The position numbers and the translations under genes are program-made. A stretch of DNA of 12,547 bases, from NCBI GenBank assembly GCA_016198915.1, contig JACQHS010000075.1:1-12547 (forward strand), read 5' to 3'. Under the pieces are notes generated by a model. It had not been told where the DNA came from. It worked only from the letters and a program-made list of their open reading frames with translations, and ran no database searches. Positions 5,530 to 12,547 of this stretch are shown here, piece by piece. Origin of the DNA: Candidatus Omnitrophota bacterium (GTDB lineage: Bacteria > Omnitrophota > Gorgyraeia > Aquiviventales > Aquiviventaceae). Each line of letters begins with the position of its first letter. Within the stretch, counting starts at the first letter, position 1.

Positions 5530-6186
5530 GTGAAACGCTTCTACCTCGTTCGTCATGCCCAAACCGCGTGGAACAGCGACAACCGCATCCAGGGGCATTC
5601 CGATGTGCCGTTGAATCCGGCGGGCGAAGAGCAGGCAAAGCGGCTGGGAGCGCTCTTCGCCACGCGCCACCTGACCGGCATCTTCACAAGCCATCTATTG
5701 CGCAGCCAGCAGACGGCCCATCACATCGCCGCCGGCAACGGCCACGGGGTGCATCCGATCGTTGAGCAGCGATTAGCCGAGATGCACCTTGGCGCGTGGG
5801 AAGGCCTGACCCCCGAGGAAGTGGACGCGCGATTCGCCGGCGCCTATCAGCAGTGGCGGATCCGTCCCTCCACGGTGCAGATTCCTGGCGCGGAGTTGCT
5901 GGGGGCGTTCCGGCAACGCGTCAGCCGGACGCTCGAGCATATTGTCTCGAGCTCCGGCGAGGGGGAGTATGTCATCGTGTCCCACGGCGGAGTGATTGCC
6001 GCACTCCTGGCGGAGGTGCTGGGGGCGGACTACGATGCGCTCTTACGGCGGCTTCGGCTGGATAATGCGGGGGTGACGGCGCTCGAGTGCGGCATGGCGG
6101 TGCGGCATGTCCTGTGGATCAACGCGACGGGTCATCTCGACGGCACGGGAACCCTGCCGCCGCTGACCCGGGGCGGATGGTTCTAA
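5530..6186 (+). CDS. Histidine phosphatase family protein (GpmB/CobC-like)
   Basis: The protein has 218 residues from a GTG start. No ribosome site is visible in the short C-rich gap, so coupling to the preceding gene is likely. It is a phosphoglycerate-mutase-like phosphatase: LVRHAQTAWN (6-15) with phospho-accepting His9, the second arginine in LLRSQQTA (56-63, Arg58), the acid in LAEMHLGAWEG (82-92, Glu84), and the second histidine in VSHGGV (150-155, His152). The full catalytic set is intact. Family members hydrolyse small phosphate esters; substrates include alpha-ribazole phosphate (CobC, cobalamin nucleotide loop), phosphoserine and sugar phosphates. Sequence alone does not choose between these. 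The cobalamin operon nearby makes CobC worth testing, but it is on the opposite strand and under another promoter. The 3' end overlaps the convergent YbaK-like gene. Confidence 0.9.
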   Translation: MKRFYLVRHAQTAWNSDNRIQGHSDVPLNPAGEEQAKRLGALFATRHLTGIFTSHLLRSQQTAHHIAAGNGHGVHPIVEQRLAEMHLGAWEGLTPEEVDARFAGAYQQWRIRPSTVQIPGAELLGAFRQRVSRTLEHIVSSSGEGEYVIVSHGGVIAALLAEVLGADYDALLRRLRLDNAGVTALECGMAVRHVLWINATGHLDGTGTLPPLTRGGWF

Positions 6187-6719
6187 CGCGAGGATTTTTT
6201 TCGTGCGGTCTTTTTTGAAGACGATTTGCGTTTGGCGGGTGCCGGACGGCTGACGGGAAGGGCGAAGGCGCCCGTTTTCGGTTTGACGAGGGAGGCGAAA
6301 TCGCGATAGCGAAGCTTGATCGTCTCCGTATGCGAACCTCCGTTGAAGACAATCTCTTCCGCCTCGCCGAGCCCGCGGTCGACAACGACCGCAACACCGT
6401 AGAGATTCCCGAACGGCGACATGGCCCCGACCTCGATGTCCGGAAACTGCTGCTTGATATCCGCCTCTTTGGCGATCGTCAGCTGTTTGGCCCCCAGCAC
6501 GGTTTTGAGCTTCTTCAGATCAATGAGGTGCACGGCGGGCAGAACCGCCAGGGTCGGTCCGCGGTCGGTCTTCACCAAGACGCTTTTCGCCAGCTGCCGT
6601 CCGGGCACGTGCTGGGCGGCGGCGATCTCCTGCGCAGTGTAGGCCACCGGATGCCGGGCCACCGTGTAGCGGATCTTCGACGACGCCAACAACGCCCGCA
6701 GTTTCTCGGAAACAGCCAT
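6183..6719 (-). CDS. YbaK/EbsC-type aminoacyl-tRNA deacylase
   Basis: The protein has 178 residues from the ATG at 6717-6719, set by AGGAGG 5 bases upstream; the in-frame ATG at 6755 lies upstream of that site and is rejected. The editing domain covers about residues 5-150: ARHPVAYTAQEIA (21-33), LAKSVLVKTDRG (43-54) with the conserved Lys45, GAMSPFGN (98-105) and FNGGSHTETIKL (125-136). Members remove mischarged amino acids from tRNA in trans, classically Cys or Ala from tRNA-Pro. This one is longer than usual: residues 159-178 form a basic tail rich in Lys, Arg and Ser, which could bind tRNA or ribosomes. It is a single-gene unit with its own promoter, convergent with the phosphatase gene and divergent from the GGDEF gene. 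Confidence 0.92.
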   Translation of the reverse strand: MAVSEKLRALLASSKIRYTVARHPVAYTAQEIAAAQHVPGRQLAKSVLVKTDRGPTLAVLPAVHLIDLKKLKTVLGAKQLTIAKEADIKQQFPDIEVGAMSPFGNLYGVAVVVDRGLGEAEEIVFNGGSHTETIKLRYRDFASLVKPKTGAFALPVSRPAPAKRKSSSKKTARKKSSR

Positions 6720-6743
6720 CGCGCCCTCCTGTTCGTTTCGAGC

Positions 6744-6772
6744 ATCGTAGCGCAAGCCGCCGGTCTTGACAA
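6744..6772 (-). promoter_or_regulatory. Sigma70-type promoter of the YbaK-like gene
   Basis: On the minus strand TTGTCA (6767-6772, 5 of 6) and TACGAT (6744-6749, 4 of 6) are separated by 17 bases. Transcription would begin near 6737, just before the AGGAGG ribosome site at 6725-6730. Confidence 0.6.
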
Positions 6773-6784
6773 GTCCCTCTCTCG

Positions 6785-8164
6785 ATGAGTTTCCTTAAAG
6801 GCCTGCTCTGGTTTCTGTTCTTCGTCGTGCTGCTGGCCGTGTCGATGTACGCCACGGGCAACTTCGCGGTGTCGGACTATCTGACCGAGCTGTTTCTGCA
6901 ATGGCAGCCGTACCTGCCGGTGGAGCTCAACTTCGACCAGTTCCTGGTCGTCGTCACCGTCATGAGCCTCATCATCGTGGTCATTATCCTCAGCGGCTGC
7001 GCCGGGATCCTGATGTACACGGGGGCGCGCCTGTCCGTCGCGCAGCAGAAGCAGATGGGCCAGGCCGCGGCCGCCAAGCGCGAGATCACGCATATCCGGG
7101 ATCAGCACAGCCGCCAATACGACCAGCTGATCCTCCTGGGACAGACGCTCACCAAACGGCTCGATAAACGCATGCTCGTCCAGGGCATCGTGGAGGCCGC
7201 CAGCCGCAATACCAGCGTCTCGCAGGCGAGCAGCGTCGTGAGCCTCTGGCTGCTCAACTTCGGCACCGACACGATGCGCTTCGAGATCGGCCACTACTGC
7301 GACGAGGCGATGTTTATGAAAACCGAATTTCAGCCGAGCGAAACCCCCTTTAGTCGCGTGATCCAGAAAAAGAAACCCTGGCTGCTGGCATCGGGACGAG
7401 CGGAGTTGTCGGTGGTGAAGCCCGAGAAGGCGGAGCCGCTGGGGTCGGTCTCCGCGACGATGGTCGTGCCCCTGGTCGTGGAGAATACGGTGTTGGGTGT
7501 TCTCATGATCTTCTGCCATCCGGATATTTTGAAGAGCTACGAGGAGCAGAAAGGCTTCTACGACGCGCTGTGGGAAGAGCTCGCCCTGGCCCTGGCCATC
7601 GCCGTCCAGGGAGAGCTGGCGATCATCGACCGATTGACCGGAGTGCACAACCGCGAGTACTTCCTGCGCCGCTTGGCTCAAGAGCTCGACCGCGCCACGC
7701 GGTACCAGTTTCCCCTGTCGCTGCTCATGGTGGATATCGACAATTTCAAGGCGGTCAACGATACCCTGGGACATCCGCAGGGCGACGCAGTGCTGCGGAT
7801 CATCTCCAAGATCGTGAAGAAGGAAGTGCGCGCGATCGACCTCGTCGGCCGCTACGGCGGGGAAGAGTTCATCATCCTCCTGCCGGAGACCGGGCTTGGG
7901 GGCGATGCGGCCAGCGCGGCCACCGGTGCCTTGCTGGTCGCGGAGCGCATCCGCAAAGGCGTCGATGACGAATTCCGCGGGCTGCAGAAACCGCTCAATC
8001 TCAGCGTCAGCATCGGCGTCGCGGTGCGCCGCTTCCCCGAAGACCGGAGCATGGATCAAAAGGAACTCATCCGGCTTGCCGATGAACAGCTCTACCGCGC
8101 GAAAACGACCGGCAAGAATACCGTGTGCGTCTATGCCCCCGAACCCACGCAGCAGGCGACCTGA
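6785..8164 (+). CDS. Membrane-bound GAF-GGDEF diguanylate cyclase
   Basis: The protein has 459 residues. There are two membrane helices (about 4-26 and 53-79), then a coiled linker rich in Gln and Ala (about 84-118). A GAF-like sensory domain covers about 125-275, and a GGDEF domain about 280-450: DRLTGVHNR (282-290), VDIDNFKAVND (316-326), GHPQGD (329-334) and the active-site motif GGEEF (358-362). An RxxD inhibitory site, RAID (349-352), sits five residues before it, so product inhibition by c-di-GMP is expected. The protein should make c-di-GMP from GTP at the inner membrane. No EAL or HD-GYP domain follows. No ribosome site is obvious before the ATG; the start is chosen because it keeps the first helix whole. 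The stop TGA overlaps the next ATG by one base, so it heads a tightly packed operon. Confidence 0.94.
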   Translation: MSFLKGLLWFLFFVVLLAVSMYATGNFAVSDYLTELFLQWQPYLPVELNFDQFLVVVTVMSLIIVVIILSGCAGILMYTGARLSVAQQKQMGQAAAAKREITHIRDQHSRQYDQLILLGQTLTKRLDKRMLVQGIVEAASRNTSVSQASSVVSLWLLNFGTDTMRFEIGHYCDEAMFMKTEFQPSETPFSRVIQKKKPWLLASGRAELSVVKPEKAEPLGSVSATMVVPLVVENTVLGVLMIFCHPDILKSYEEQKGFYDALWEELALALAIAVQGELAIIDRLTGVHNREYFLRRLAQELDRATRYQFPLSLLMVDIDNFKAVNDTLGHPQGDAVLRIISKIVKKEVRAIDLVGRYGGEEFIILLPETGLGGDAASAATGALLVAERIRKGVDDEFRGLQKPLNLSVSIGVAVRRFPEDRSMDQKELIRLADEQLYRAKTTGKNTVCVYAPEPTQQAT

Positions 8165-9582
8165 TGCCCCAGGCGTATGACCTGGCGGTCATCGGCAGCG
8201 GACCCGGCGGCTATGCCGCAGCGCTCGCGGGAGCACGGCGCGGCCAGCGCGTGGCGCTCATCGAGCGCGAACAGATCGGCGGGGTGTGCCTCAACATCGG
8301 CTGTATTCCCACCAAAGCGCTGCTCGCCGTCGCCCACTTGATCCGCCGTCTGCGCGAGGCTCCGAAGTTCGGCGTCACGGTCCGGGGCTATGACCTGGAT
8401 TTCCCCGCGGTCATGGCCCGCAACGAGCGCATCGTTTCGACCCTGCGCCGGGGGCTCGCCGACATCCTTCGGCACGAGCGCGTGGAGATGGTGTCCGGCA
8501 GCGCGGCGTTTGAACAGCCCCGCAAGCTCGTGATCACCACAGAGAAATCCTCCCAGTCCGTGGAGGCCCAACGAGTCATTCTGGCGACCGGGGCGCGTCC
8601 GTCCCCGGGACCTTGGGCATTCGATGAGCGGGTGATCCTGTCCTACCGGGGACTGTTGTCGTTGACCGCCCTGCCGAAGCAATTGCTGATCATCGGCGGC
8701 GGCTCGATCGGCTGCGAGTTTGCGTCCTGCTTTTCCGCGTTCGGCACACAGGTCACCGTCGTGGAGCAGCAGCCGCAGCTGCTGCCAGCCGAGGATCCGG
8801 AGGCGGTGCGGTGGCTCGTCCGCCGTCTCGAATCGCAGGGCGTGTCGCTGCGGACGGGGACCACCGTTCGTGAGCTGACGACGTCGTCCGCCGGCGTCTC
8901 GGCGAAGTTGTCGGACGGCGCAAACGTGCCGGCGGAGTGCTGTCTGGTGGCCATCGGCCAGCAGCCCAACGTCGAATCGCTGCAGCTCTCCGCGGCCGGT
9001 GTGGTCGTCGGCCGCGGCGTCACCGTGGATCCGTTCCTGCGCACGAGCCAGCCCCACATCGCGGCCATCGGCGATTGTCTGGAGGGCCACGGCCTGGCGC
9101 ATTGGGCGAGCGCGGAAGGGGCCTTGGCCGTGCGCAATCTCCTCGGCGATCCGCCGCAGCCGCTGGACCCTAACGAGGTGCCGCGCTGCGTCTTCACCGA
9201 CCCGGAGATCGCCCAGATCGGCCCGATGGACGCGCAGGCGGATGAGGGCTGCCGCATCAGCCGGTTCTCGTTCGCAGCGCTCGGCAAGAGTCATTGCGAT
9301 GAGGAGACTGAAGGGTTCGTGAAGCTGGCCGTGGACCGTGCGACCGACCAGATCCGCAGCGCCACGATCGTCGCCGCCAACGCCTCAAGCCTCATTCACT
9401 ATGCGGTCCTGGCCAGGCGCCACGGGTTGACGGCGAAGCAGCTGGCGCGCACCATCACCGCTCATCCCACCTCGCCGGAATCCATCACCGAGGCCGCCGC
9501 CCAGGTGTACGGAGAATCGCTCGCGGTGGCGGCCCGGACCGAGGGCCGCGTTCGCGCGGCACCCGCCCCGCATGGCCGCTGA
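8164..9582 (+). CDS. lpdA: Dihydrolipoamide dehydrogenase (E3)
   Basis: The protein has 472 residues, standard for the family. The ATG at 8164 overlaps the previous stop. In order: FAD-binding GSGPGGY (11-17); redox disulfide GGVCLNIGCIPTK (39-51) with Cys42 and Cys47; NAD-binding IIGGGSIGCEFAS (176-188); second FAD motif AAIGDCLEG (300-308) then LAHWASAEG; and the C-terminal catalytic pair in TAHPTSPE (432-439), His434 and Glu439. The usual HAHPT motif has Thr432 in place of its first, non-catalytic histidine. The enzyme reoxidises dihydrolipoyl groups of 2-oxoacid dehydrogenase or glycine cleavage complexes with NAD+. No E1, E2 or Gcv gene is in view; its partner complex must be encoded elsewhere. 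A related flavin disulfide reductase with another substrate is a lesser possibility. The end overlaps the next gene by 11 bases. Confidence 0.92.
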   Translation: MPQAYDLAVIGSGPGGYAAALAGARRGQRVALIEREQIGGVCLNIGCIPTKALLAVAHLIRRLREAPKFGVTVRGYDLDFPAVMARNERIVSTLRRGLADILRHERVEMVSGSAAFEQPRKLVITTEKSSQSVEAQRVILATGARPSPGPWAFDERVILSYRGLLSLTALPKQLLIIGGGSIGCEFASCFSAFGTQVTVVEQQPQLLPAEDPEAVRWLVRRLESQGVSLRTGTTVRELTTSSAGVSAKLSDGANVPAECCLVAIGQQPNVESLQLSAAGVVVGRGVTVDPFLRTSQPHIAAIGDCLEGHGLAHWASAEGALAVRNLLGDPPQPLDPNEVPRCVFTDPEIAQIGPMDAQADEGCRISRFSFAALGKSHCDEETEGFVKLAVDRATDQIRSATIVAANASSLIHYAVLARRHGLTAKQLARTITAHPTSPESITEAAAQVYGESLAVAARTEGRVRAAPAPHGR

Positions 9583-10126
9583 CCGCCGCCCATTTTGGCT
9601 CGGCCTGGCCGCGGGACTGGCCTTGACCGTCCTGGCGCGTGAAGCGCCGTACCTCAATTGGAAAACCTTCGCCGCCCCCCTGGAGACCGACGTGCTCCAG
9701 GTGCGCCAGGATGCCAAGGGCGATGGGCATTTCGGAGCGCCGCGCAGCGGACGCCGGAGCCACCGGGGTATCGACCTGCTGGCACCCCTCAACAGCCCGG
9801 TGCGGGTCATCCGCAGCGGCACGGTGATCGAGGTCGGCGCTCACCGGGGGCTGGGACGCTTTGTTGAGGTGTCGCATGGAGGCGGCCTCACGAGTCTCTA
9901 TGCCCATCTGGCGTCATCGAGGGTGGAGCGGGGGGATCGGGTCACCCAAGGACAGGTGATCGGGGCGGTGGGCAAGACCGGAAACGCGCGCCACCCCTGG
10001 ATCAGTTCCCACCTCCACTTCGAGGTCGCGCGGCGGGGCGAGGTGGTTGATCCCTCAACGCTGGGGTTGCGCGTGCTGGCCTCCTCCTCCGAAACGGAGC
10101 CCATGAATGGCCGTGGCGGCGACTGA
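9572..10126 (+). CDS. M23 (LytM-type) metallopeptidase
   Basis: The protein has 184 residues. An N-terminal hydrophobic segment (about 8-22) serves as an uncleaved anchor or signal. The LytM domain spans about 50-165: SHRGIDLLAP (63-72) with zinc ligands His64 and Asp68, VEVSHGGGLTSLYAHL (98-113) with His112, and SSHLHFEV (145-152) with His147 and zinc ligand His149. All ligands of an active enzyme are present, unlike divisome activators such as EnvC that have lost them. It should cleave peptide cross-links of peptidoglycan in the periplasm. There are no coiled-coil, LysM or SH3 domains, so it is a minimal form. It overlaps lpdA by 11 bases and pgeF by 20, which implies one transcript and coupled translation; pairing with PgeF fits a role in cell-wall turnover. 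Confidence 0.92.
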   Translation: MAADRRPFWLGLAAGLALTVLAREAPYLNWKTFAAPLETDVLQVRQDAKGDGHFGAPRSGRRSHRGIDLLAPLNSPVRVIRSGTVIEVGAHRGLGRFVEVSHGGGLTSLYAHLASSRVERGDRVTQGQVIGAVGKTGNARHPWISSHLHFEVARRGEVVDPSTLGLRVLASSSETEPMNGRGGD

Positions 10127-10814
10127 ACGCCCGATCCTGCGCGAGGGCCCGCCCGGACTCTGGCGGCTCACCGGGTGGGCGCCGTCGTGGGTGACGGCCG
10201 GCATCGTCGGACCGCCCGCGGAATACTCCCGCCTCATCACGTATCTGCCGGCCGTGCGCCGCGTCATTCAGGCTGAGCAAGTCCATGGCAGCAGCATCGC
10301 CGCGATCCAGCAGGCGCGTGAAGACACACGACCGGTGGCGGGCTGCGATGCGCTGCTCACGAGTGTTCCGGGGACGGGGCTGGCGATTCGCAGCGCAGAT
10401 TGTCTTCCGATCTTTCTGTGTGATCCGCGGCGGCGCGCCGTCGGGATGGCCCATGCCGGATGGCGCGGCCTGGTTGCCGGCCTGCCCCTGCGGCTGGTCG
10501 CGGCGTTTCGTCACCTGTATCACAGCGTGCCTTCGGCGCTGCGCGTGGCGATCGGTCCCGCGATCCGGTCCTGCTGCTATGAGGTGGGGCCGGAGTTTGA
10601 AGCCCGCTTCGGCTCGTTCGTGCAGGTGCGGGACGGCCGCCGCACCTGCGATCTGATCGGCGCGGCGATCGACCAGCTGCGGCGGGCAGGGGTTGCGCCG
10701 AGTCGGATGGTGGACAGCGGCCAGTGCACGTCCTGCTCCTCATCGCCATGGTATTCGATTCGCCGCGAAGGGCAAGACACCGGACGGTTGCTCTCGTTCA
10801 TCGCCATCAGGTAA
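10107..10814 (+). CDS. pgeF: Peptidoglycan editing factor PgeF (laccase-domain, YfiH/DUF152)
   Basis: The protein has 235 residues, slightly short for the family. GGAG lies 7 bases before the ATG and inside the end of the M23 gene. Family motifs in order: QVHG (58-61) with His60, RSADCLPIFL (95-104) with Cys99, MAHAGWRG (114-121) with His116, then the GPAIRSCCYEVG region, a CT near the C-terminus, and YSIRREGQDTGR. His60, Cys99 and His116 fit the zinc-binding triad. PgeF homologues hydrolyse wrongly built peptidoglycan precursors carrying serine in place of alanine; purine nucleoside phosphorylase and multicopper-oxidase activities have also been claimed for the family. It is cytosolic, without a signal peptide. 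Its position after an M23 peptidase supports the cell-wall role. Confidence 0.93.
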   Translation: MAVAATERPILREGPPGLWRLTGWAPSWVTAGIVGPPAEYSRLITYLPAVRRVIQAEQVHGSSIAAIQQAREDTRPVAGCDALLTSVPGTGLAIRSADCLPIFLCDPRRRAVGMAHAGWRGLVAGLPLRLVAAFRHLYHSVPSALRVAIGPAIRSCCYEVGPEFEARFGSFVQVRDGRRTCDLIGAAIDQLRRAGVAPSRMVDSGQCTSCSSSPWYSIRREGQDTGRLLSFIAIR

Positions 10815-10844
10815 GGTTAACTAGAGCCAGGTTCATGGCAGCCG

Positions 10845-12547
10845 ATGCATAGGACGATTGGGTATCTTTCCAAACGCTTTGCGCACATCCGCCCGGGCGA
10901 GGGACGGAAGGTCACCCTGACCTTCCTCTATTTTTTCCTCGTCATCACGGCGTACTACGTCATCAAGCCGGTGAGCCGCTCGCTTGTCCTCGGCGAGCTT
11001 GGCTCTCGCATGGTGCCCTACGTGGACCTCATCTGCGCGCTGCTCATGGGGCCGATCGTGACGGTCTTCGCCCGGCTGGTCGACCGCGTGGCCAAACCCC
11101 GCCTGGTGAGCCTCTCGTTCGTCGCGGTGACCGCGGTCATGGTGGTCTTCTGGAAGCTGCTGGCCTGGCCCCACTCGTGGATCGCCGGGGCGTTCTACAT
11201 CTGGGTGGCCATTTTTTCCGTGCTGGCCGTGACCCTCTTCTGGCTGGTCGCCAACGACCTCTACCGTCCCCGCGAAGCGAAGCGGCTCTTTGGATTCATC
11301 GGCTCCGGCGGCATTCTCGGCGGCATCGTTGGCTCTTCGATCGCCGCGGTGGGCGCCCAGGTGCTGGGGTCCCAGCAGCTCATTCTCTGTTCCGCCGGGC
11401 TGCTCGTCGTGTGCTGGATGGTTGTCCAGCAGCTGTGGGGCCTCGCGCCCGCCGAGCTGAGGGACGAGAAGCGCAGCAAGCTTTCCGGGCGTCACGAGAC
11501 GTTCCTCTCTCAGCCCCGTGCGTTTGCGAAGATGCTGCTGCAGTCCCGGTACCTGCTGCTGTTGGTGGCGCTGGTGGGGCTGAATAAGGTCATCGCGGCG
11601 TTGATCTACTACCAGTTCAACCCCTTCATCGAGCAGACGTTCACCGACGTCAACGCCCGGACCACGTTCACCAGCTTGTTCTTCGGAAGCATCAACGTGC
11701 TCGCGTTCGTCATCCAGTTCTTCTTTACGAGCTGGATCCTGCGGCGCTGGGGACTGGGGGCCGCGCTCTTGGCGCTGCCGGTCGGGGTGCTGGCCGGGAC
11801 GACCGGCATGTTGTTGCTGCCGATCTTTGCGCTGGCGGCCGCGACCGAGCTGTATGACGCGTCCATGAACTATTCGCTCCAGCAGACCGCGAAGGAAGTC
11901 CTCTACCTTCCCATCGACCGCACCATCCGGTATAAGGTCAAACCGTTCATCGATATGGTGGTCTTTCGGTTCGGCAAGGGGATCGCGGCGGTCTTGGGGA
12001 TTGTGCTCCTCGATGTCCTGGGCATGCCGGTGCGGTTTCTCACCTACCTGACGCTTCCTGCCGTGGTCGTGTGGATCGTGGTCGCCGCAAAGCTTCGCCG
12101 CGAATACACGACGACCCTCCGGACGACCCTGCAGGCGAAGGCCGCCTCCCGGCGGTCCGCCGCCAGGGTCGCCGACCGGCTGACCACGGCGGACGACGCA
12201 GACGAATTGCCCCTGTCTCTGGGCACGTTGACGGCTCCTGGGTCGCCGCACCACAAGCTGTCGCTGGCTCAACAGTTGGTCTCGAGCACGACGACCTCGC
12301 CGCACAGCCAAGCGCTCCTCCAGGGGTTGATGCGCTATGAGCAGCCGCTGGCTTCGACGTCCTCGTCCGCGTCGTTGTTTGAGCTGATGCAGCTCAAGGC
12401 GACGATTCAAGACCGCGCCATCACCGTCGGGGAGCGGCGGCACGCGGTCCGGTTGCTGGCGCGGCAAGGGGATCAGAATGCGCTGGACTACCTCTGCGGC
12501 ATGCTGCTGGTGGAAGAGGAAGCCGCCCTCCGGAATGAGGTGGTGCG
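10845..12547 (+). CDS. Tlc-family NTP/NDP transporter with HEAT-like C-terminal extension (cut at right edge)
   Basis: The frame is open for 567 residues from the ATG at 10845 to the window end. There is no strong ribosome site, so the start is moderately sure; another ATG at 10835 is out of frame and stops at once. The first about 420 residues hold around 10-12 membrane helices, starting with LTFLYFFLVITAYYVIKPVSR (split 24-34 and 35-44). Also visible are NDLYRPREAKRLFGFIGSGG and ELYDASMNYSLQQTAKEVLY, a region typical of ADP/ATP translocases of the Tlc (PF03219) superfamily and its free-living relatives. After the helices comes a Ser/Thr-rich linker, then a HEAT-like segment (DRAITVGERRHAVRLLARQG) continuing past the edge. 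Tlc proteins exchange nucleotides in obligate intracellular bacteria; HEAT-fused relatives in other bacteria have no settled substrate. It follows pgeF by 30 bases and may belong to the same transcript. Confidence 0.85.
   Translation, partial: MHRTIGYLSKRFAHIRPGEGRKVTLTFLYFFLVITAYYVIKPVSRSLVLGELGSRMVPYVDLICALLMGPIVTVFARLVDRVAKPRLVSLSFVAVTAVMVVFWKLLAWPHSWIAGAFYIWVAIFSVLAVTLFWLVANDLYRPREAKRLFGFIGSGGILGGIVGSSIAAVGAQVLGSQQLILCSAGLLVVCWMVVQQLWGLAPAELRDEKRSKLSGRHETFLSQPRAFAKMLLQSRYLLLLVALVGLNKVIAALIYYQFNPFIEQTFTDVNARTTFTSLFFGSINVLAFVIQFFFTSWILRRWGLGAALLALPVGVLAGTTGMLLLPIFALAAATELYDASMNYSLQQTAKEVLYLPIDRTIRYKVKPFIDMVVFRFGKGIAAVLGIVLLDVLGMPVRFLTYLTLPAVVVWIVVAAKLRREYTTTLRTTLQAKAASRRSAARVADRLTTADDADELPLSLGTLTAPGSPHHKLSLAQQLVSSTTTSPHSQALLQGLMRYEQPLASTSSSASLFELMQLKATIQDRAITVGERRHAVRLLARQGDQNALDYLCGMLLVEEEAALRNEVV

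Noticed and set aside
6766..6771. TTGACA on the plus strand as a -35 box for the GGDEF gene
   Set aside because: No -10 box lies 16-18 bases downstream, and any start would fall after the ATG at 6785. The same bases are better used by the minus-strand promoter of the YbaK-like gene.
6572..8059. Long minus-strand open frame opposite the GGDEF gene
   Set aside because: It is the antisense shadow of a well-supported GAF-GGDEF gene and runs into the real YbaK-like gene in a different frame. Its composition is His/Asp/Gln-rich with no motif.
8131..9294. Minus-strand open frame opposite lpdA
   Set aside because: Antisense shadow of a complete E3 gene, rich in Arg, Ala and Asp, without recognisable motifs or a ribosome site.
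10833..12467. Long minus-strand open frame (544 codons) opposite the transporter
   Set aside because: The translation is a low-complexity mix rich in Arg, Gln, Asp and His without any domain, typical of the antisense of a GC-rich membrane-protein gene. The plus strand has a coherent family match.

Overview
The window is GC-rich, densely coded DNA of a Gram-negative (diderm) bacterium: it encodes a TonB-dependent outer-membrane receptor, a lipoprotein with a lipobox, an LytM-type peptidase and a peptidoglycan editing factor. The exact lineage cannot be read from the sequence. The mix of a Tlc-type NTP/NDP transporter, a TIGR04073-like protein and a bifunctional-nuclease-family protein suggests an environmental lineage such as Nitrospirota, Omnitrophota or a similar deep-branching group. 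That placement is a guess. No tRNA, rRNA, CRISPR array or insertion sequence was seen.

Left part (1-4600, minus strand): this is the most distinctive region. A promoter at about 4563-4591 leads into a well-preserved cobalamin riboswitch (4391-4548). A strong intrinsic terminator follows (4287-4315), then four genes read leftward: a small DUF4430 lipoprotein (3824-4228), a BtuB-like TonB-dependent receptor (1961-3790), a DUF6580-like small membrane protein resembling an ECF S-component (1379-1909), and an unrecognised seven-helix membrane protein (692-1369). The likely reading is a B12-repressed cobalamin acquisition operon with no BtuF/BtuC/BtuD in view, using instead a small lipoprotein and one or two solitary membrane proteins. 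A new sigma70-type promoter (667-695) at the end of this operon separately drives a tandem-rhodanese sulfurtransferase, which runs off the left edge.

Middle (4598-6719): a secreted TIGR04073-like protein (minus strand) faces a divergent plus-strand pair, a bifunctional nuclease-family protein and a histidine phosphatase. The phosphatase converges on, and overlaps by a few bases with, a YbaK-like aminoacyl-tRNA deacylase on the minus strand, which has its own clear promoter.

Right part (6785-12547, plus strand): a tightly packed run with overlapping or nearly overlapping ends: a membrane GAF-GGDEF diguanylate cyclase with an intact inhibitory site, a dihydrolipoamide dehydrogenase, an M23 (LytM) peptidase and the peptidoglycan editing factor PgeF. 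After 30 bases comes a Tlc-family nucleotide transporter with a HEAT-like C-terminal extension, cut by the right edge. The M23/PgeF pair points to envelope maintenance; the cyclase and E3 enzyme appear to be co-transcribed with it.
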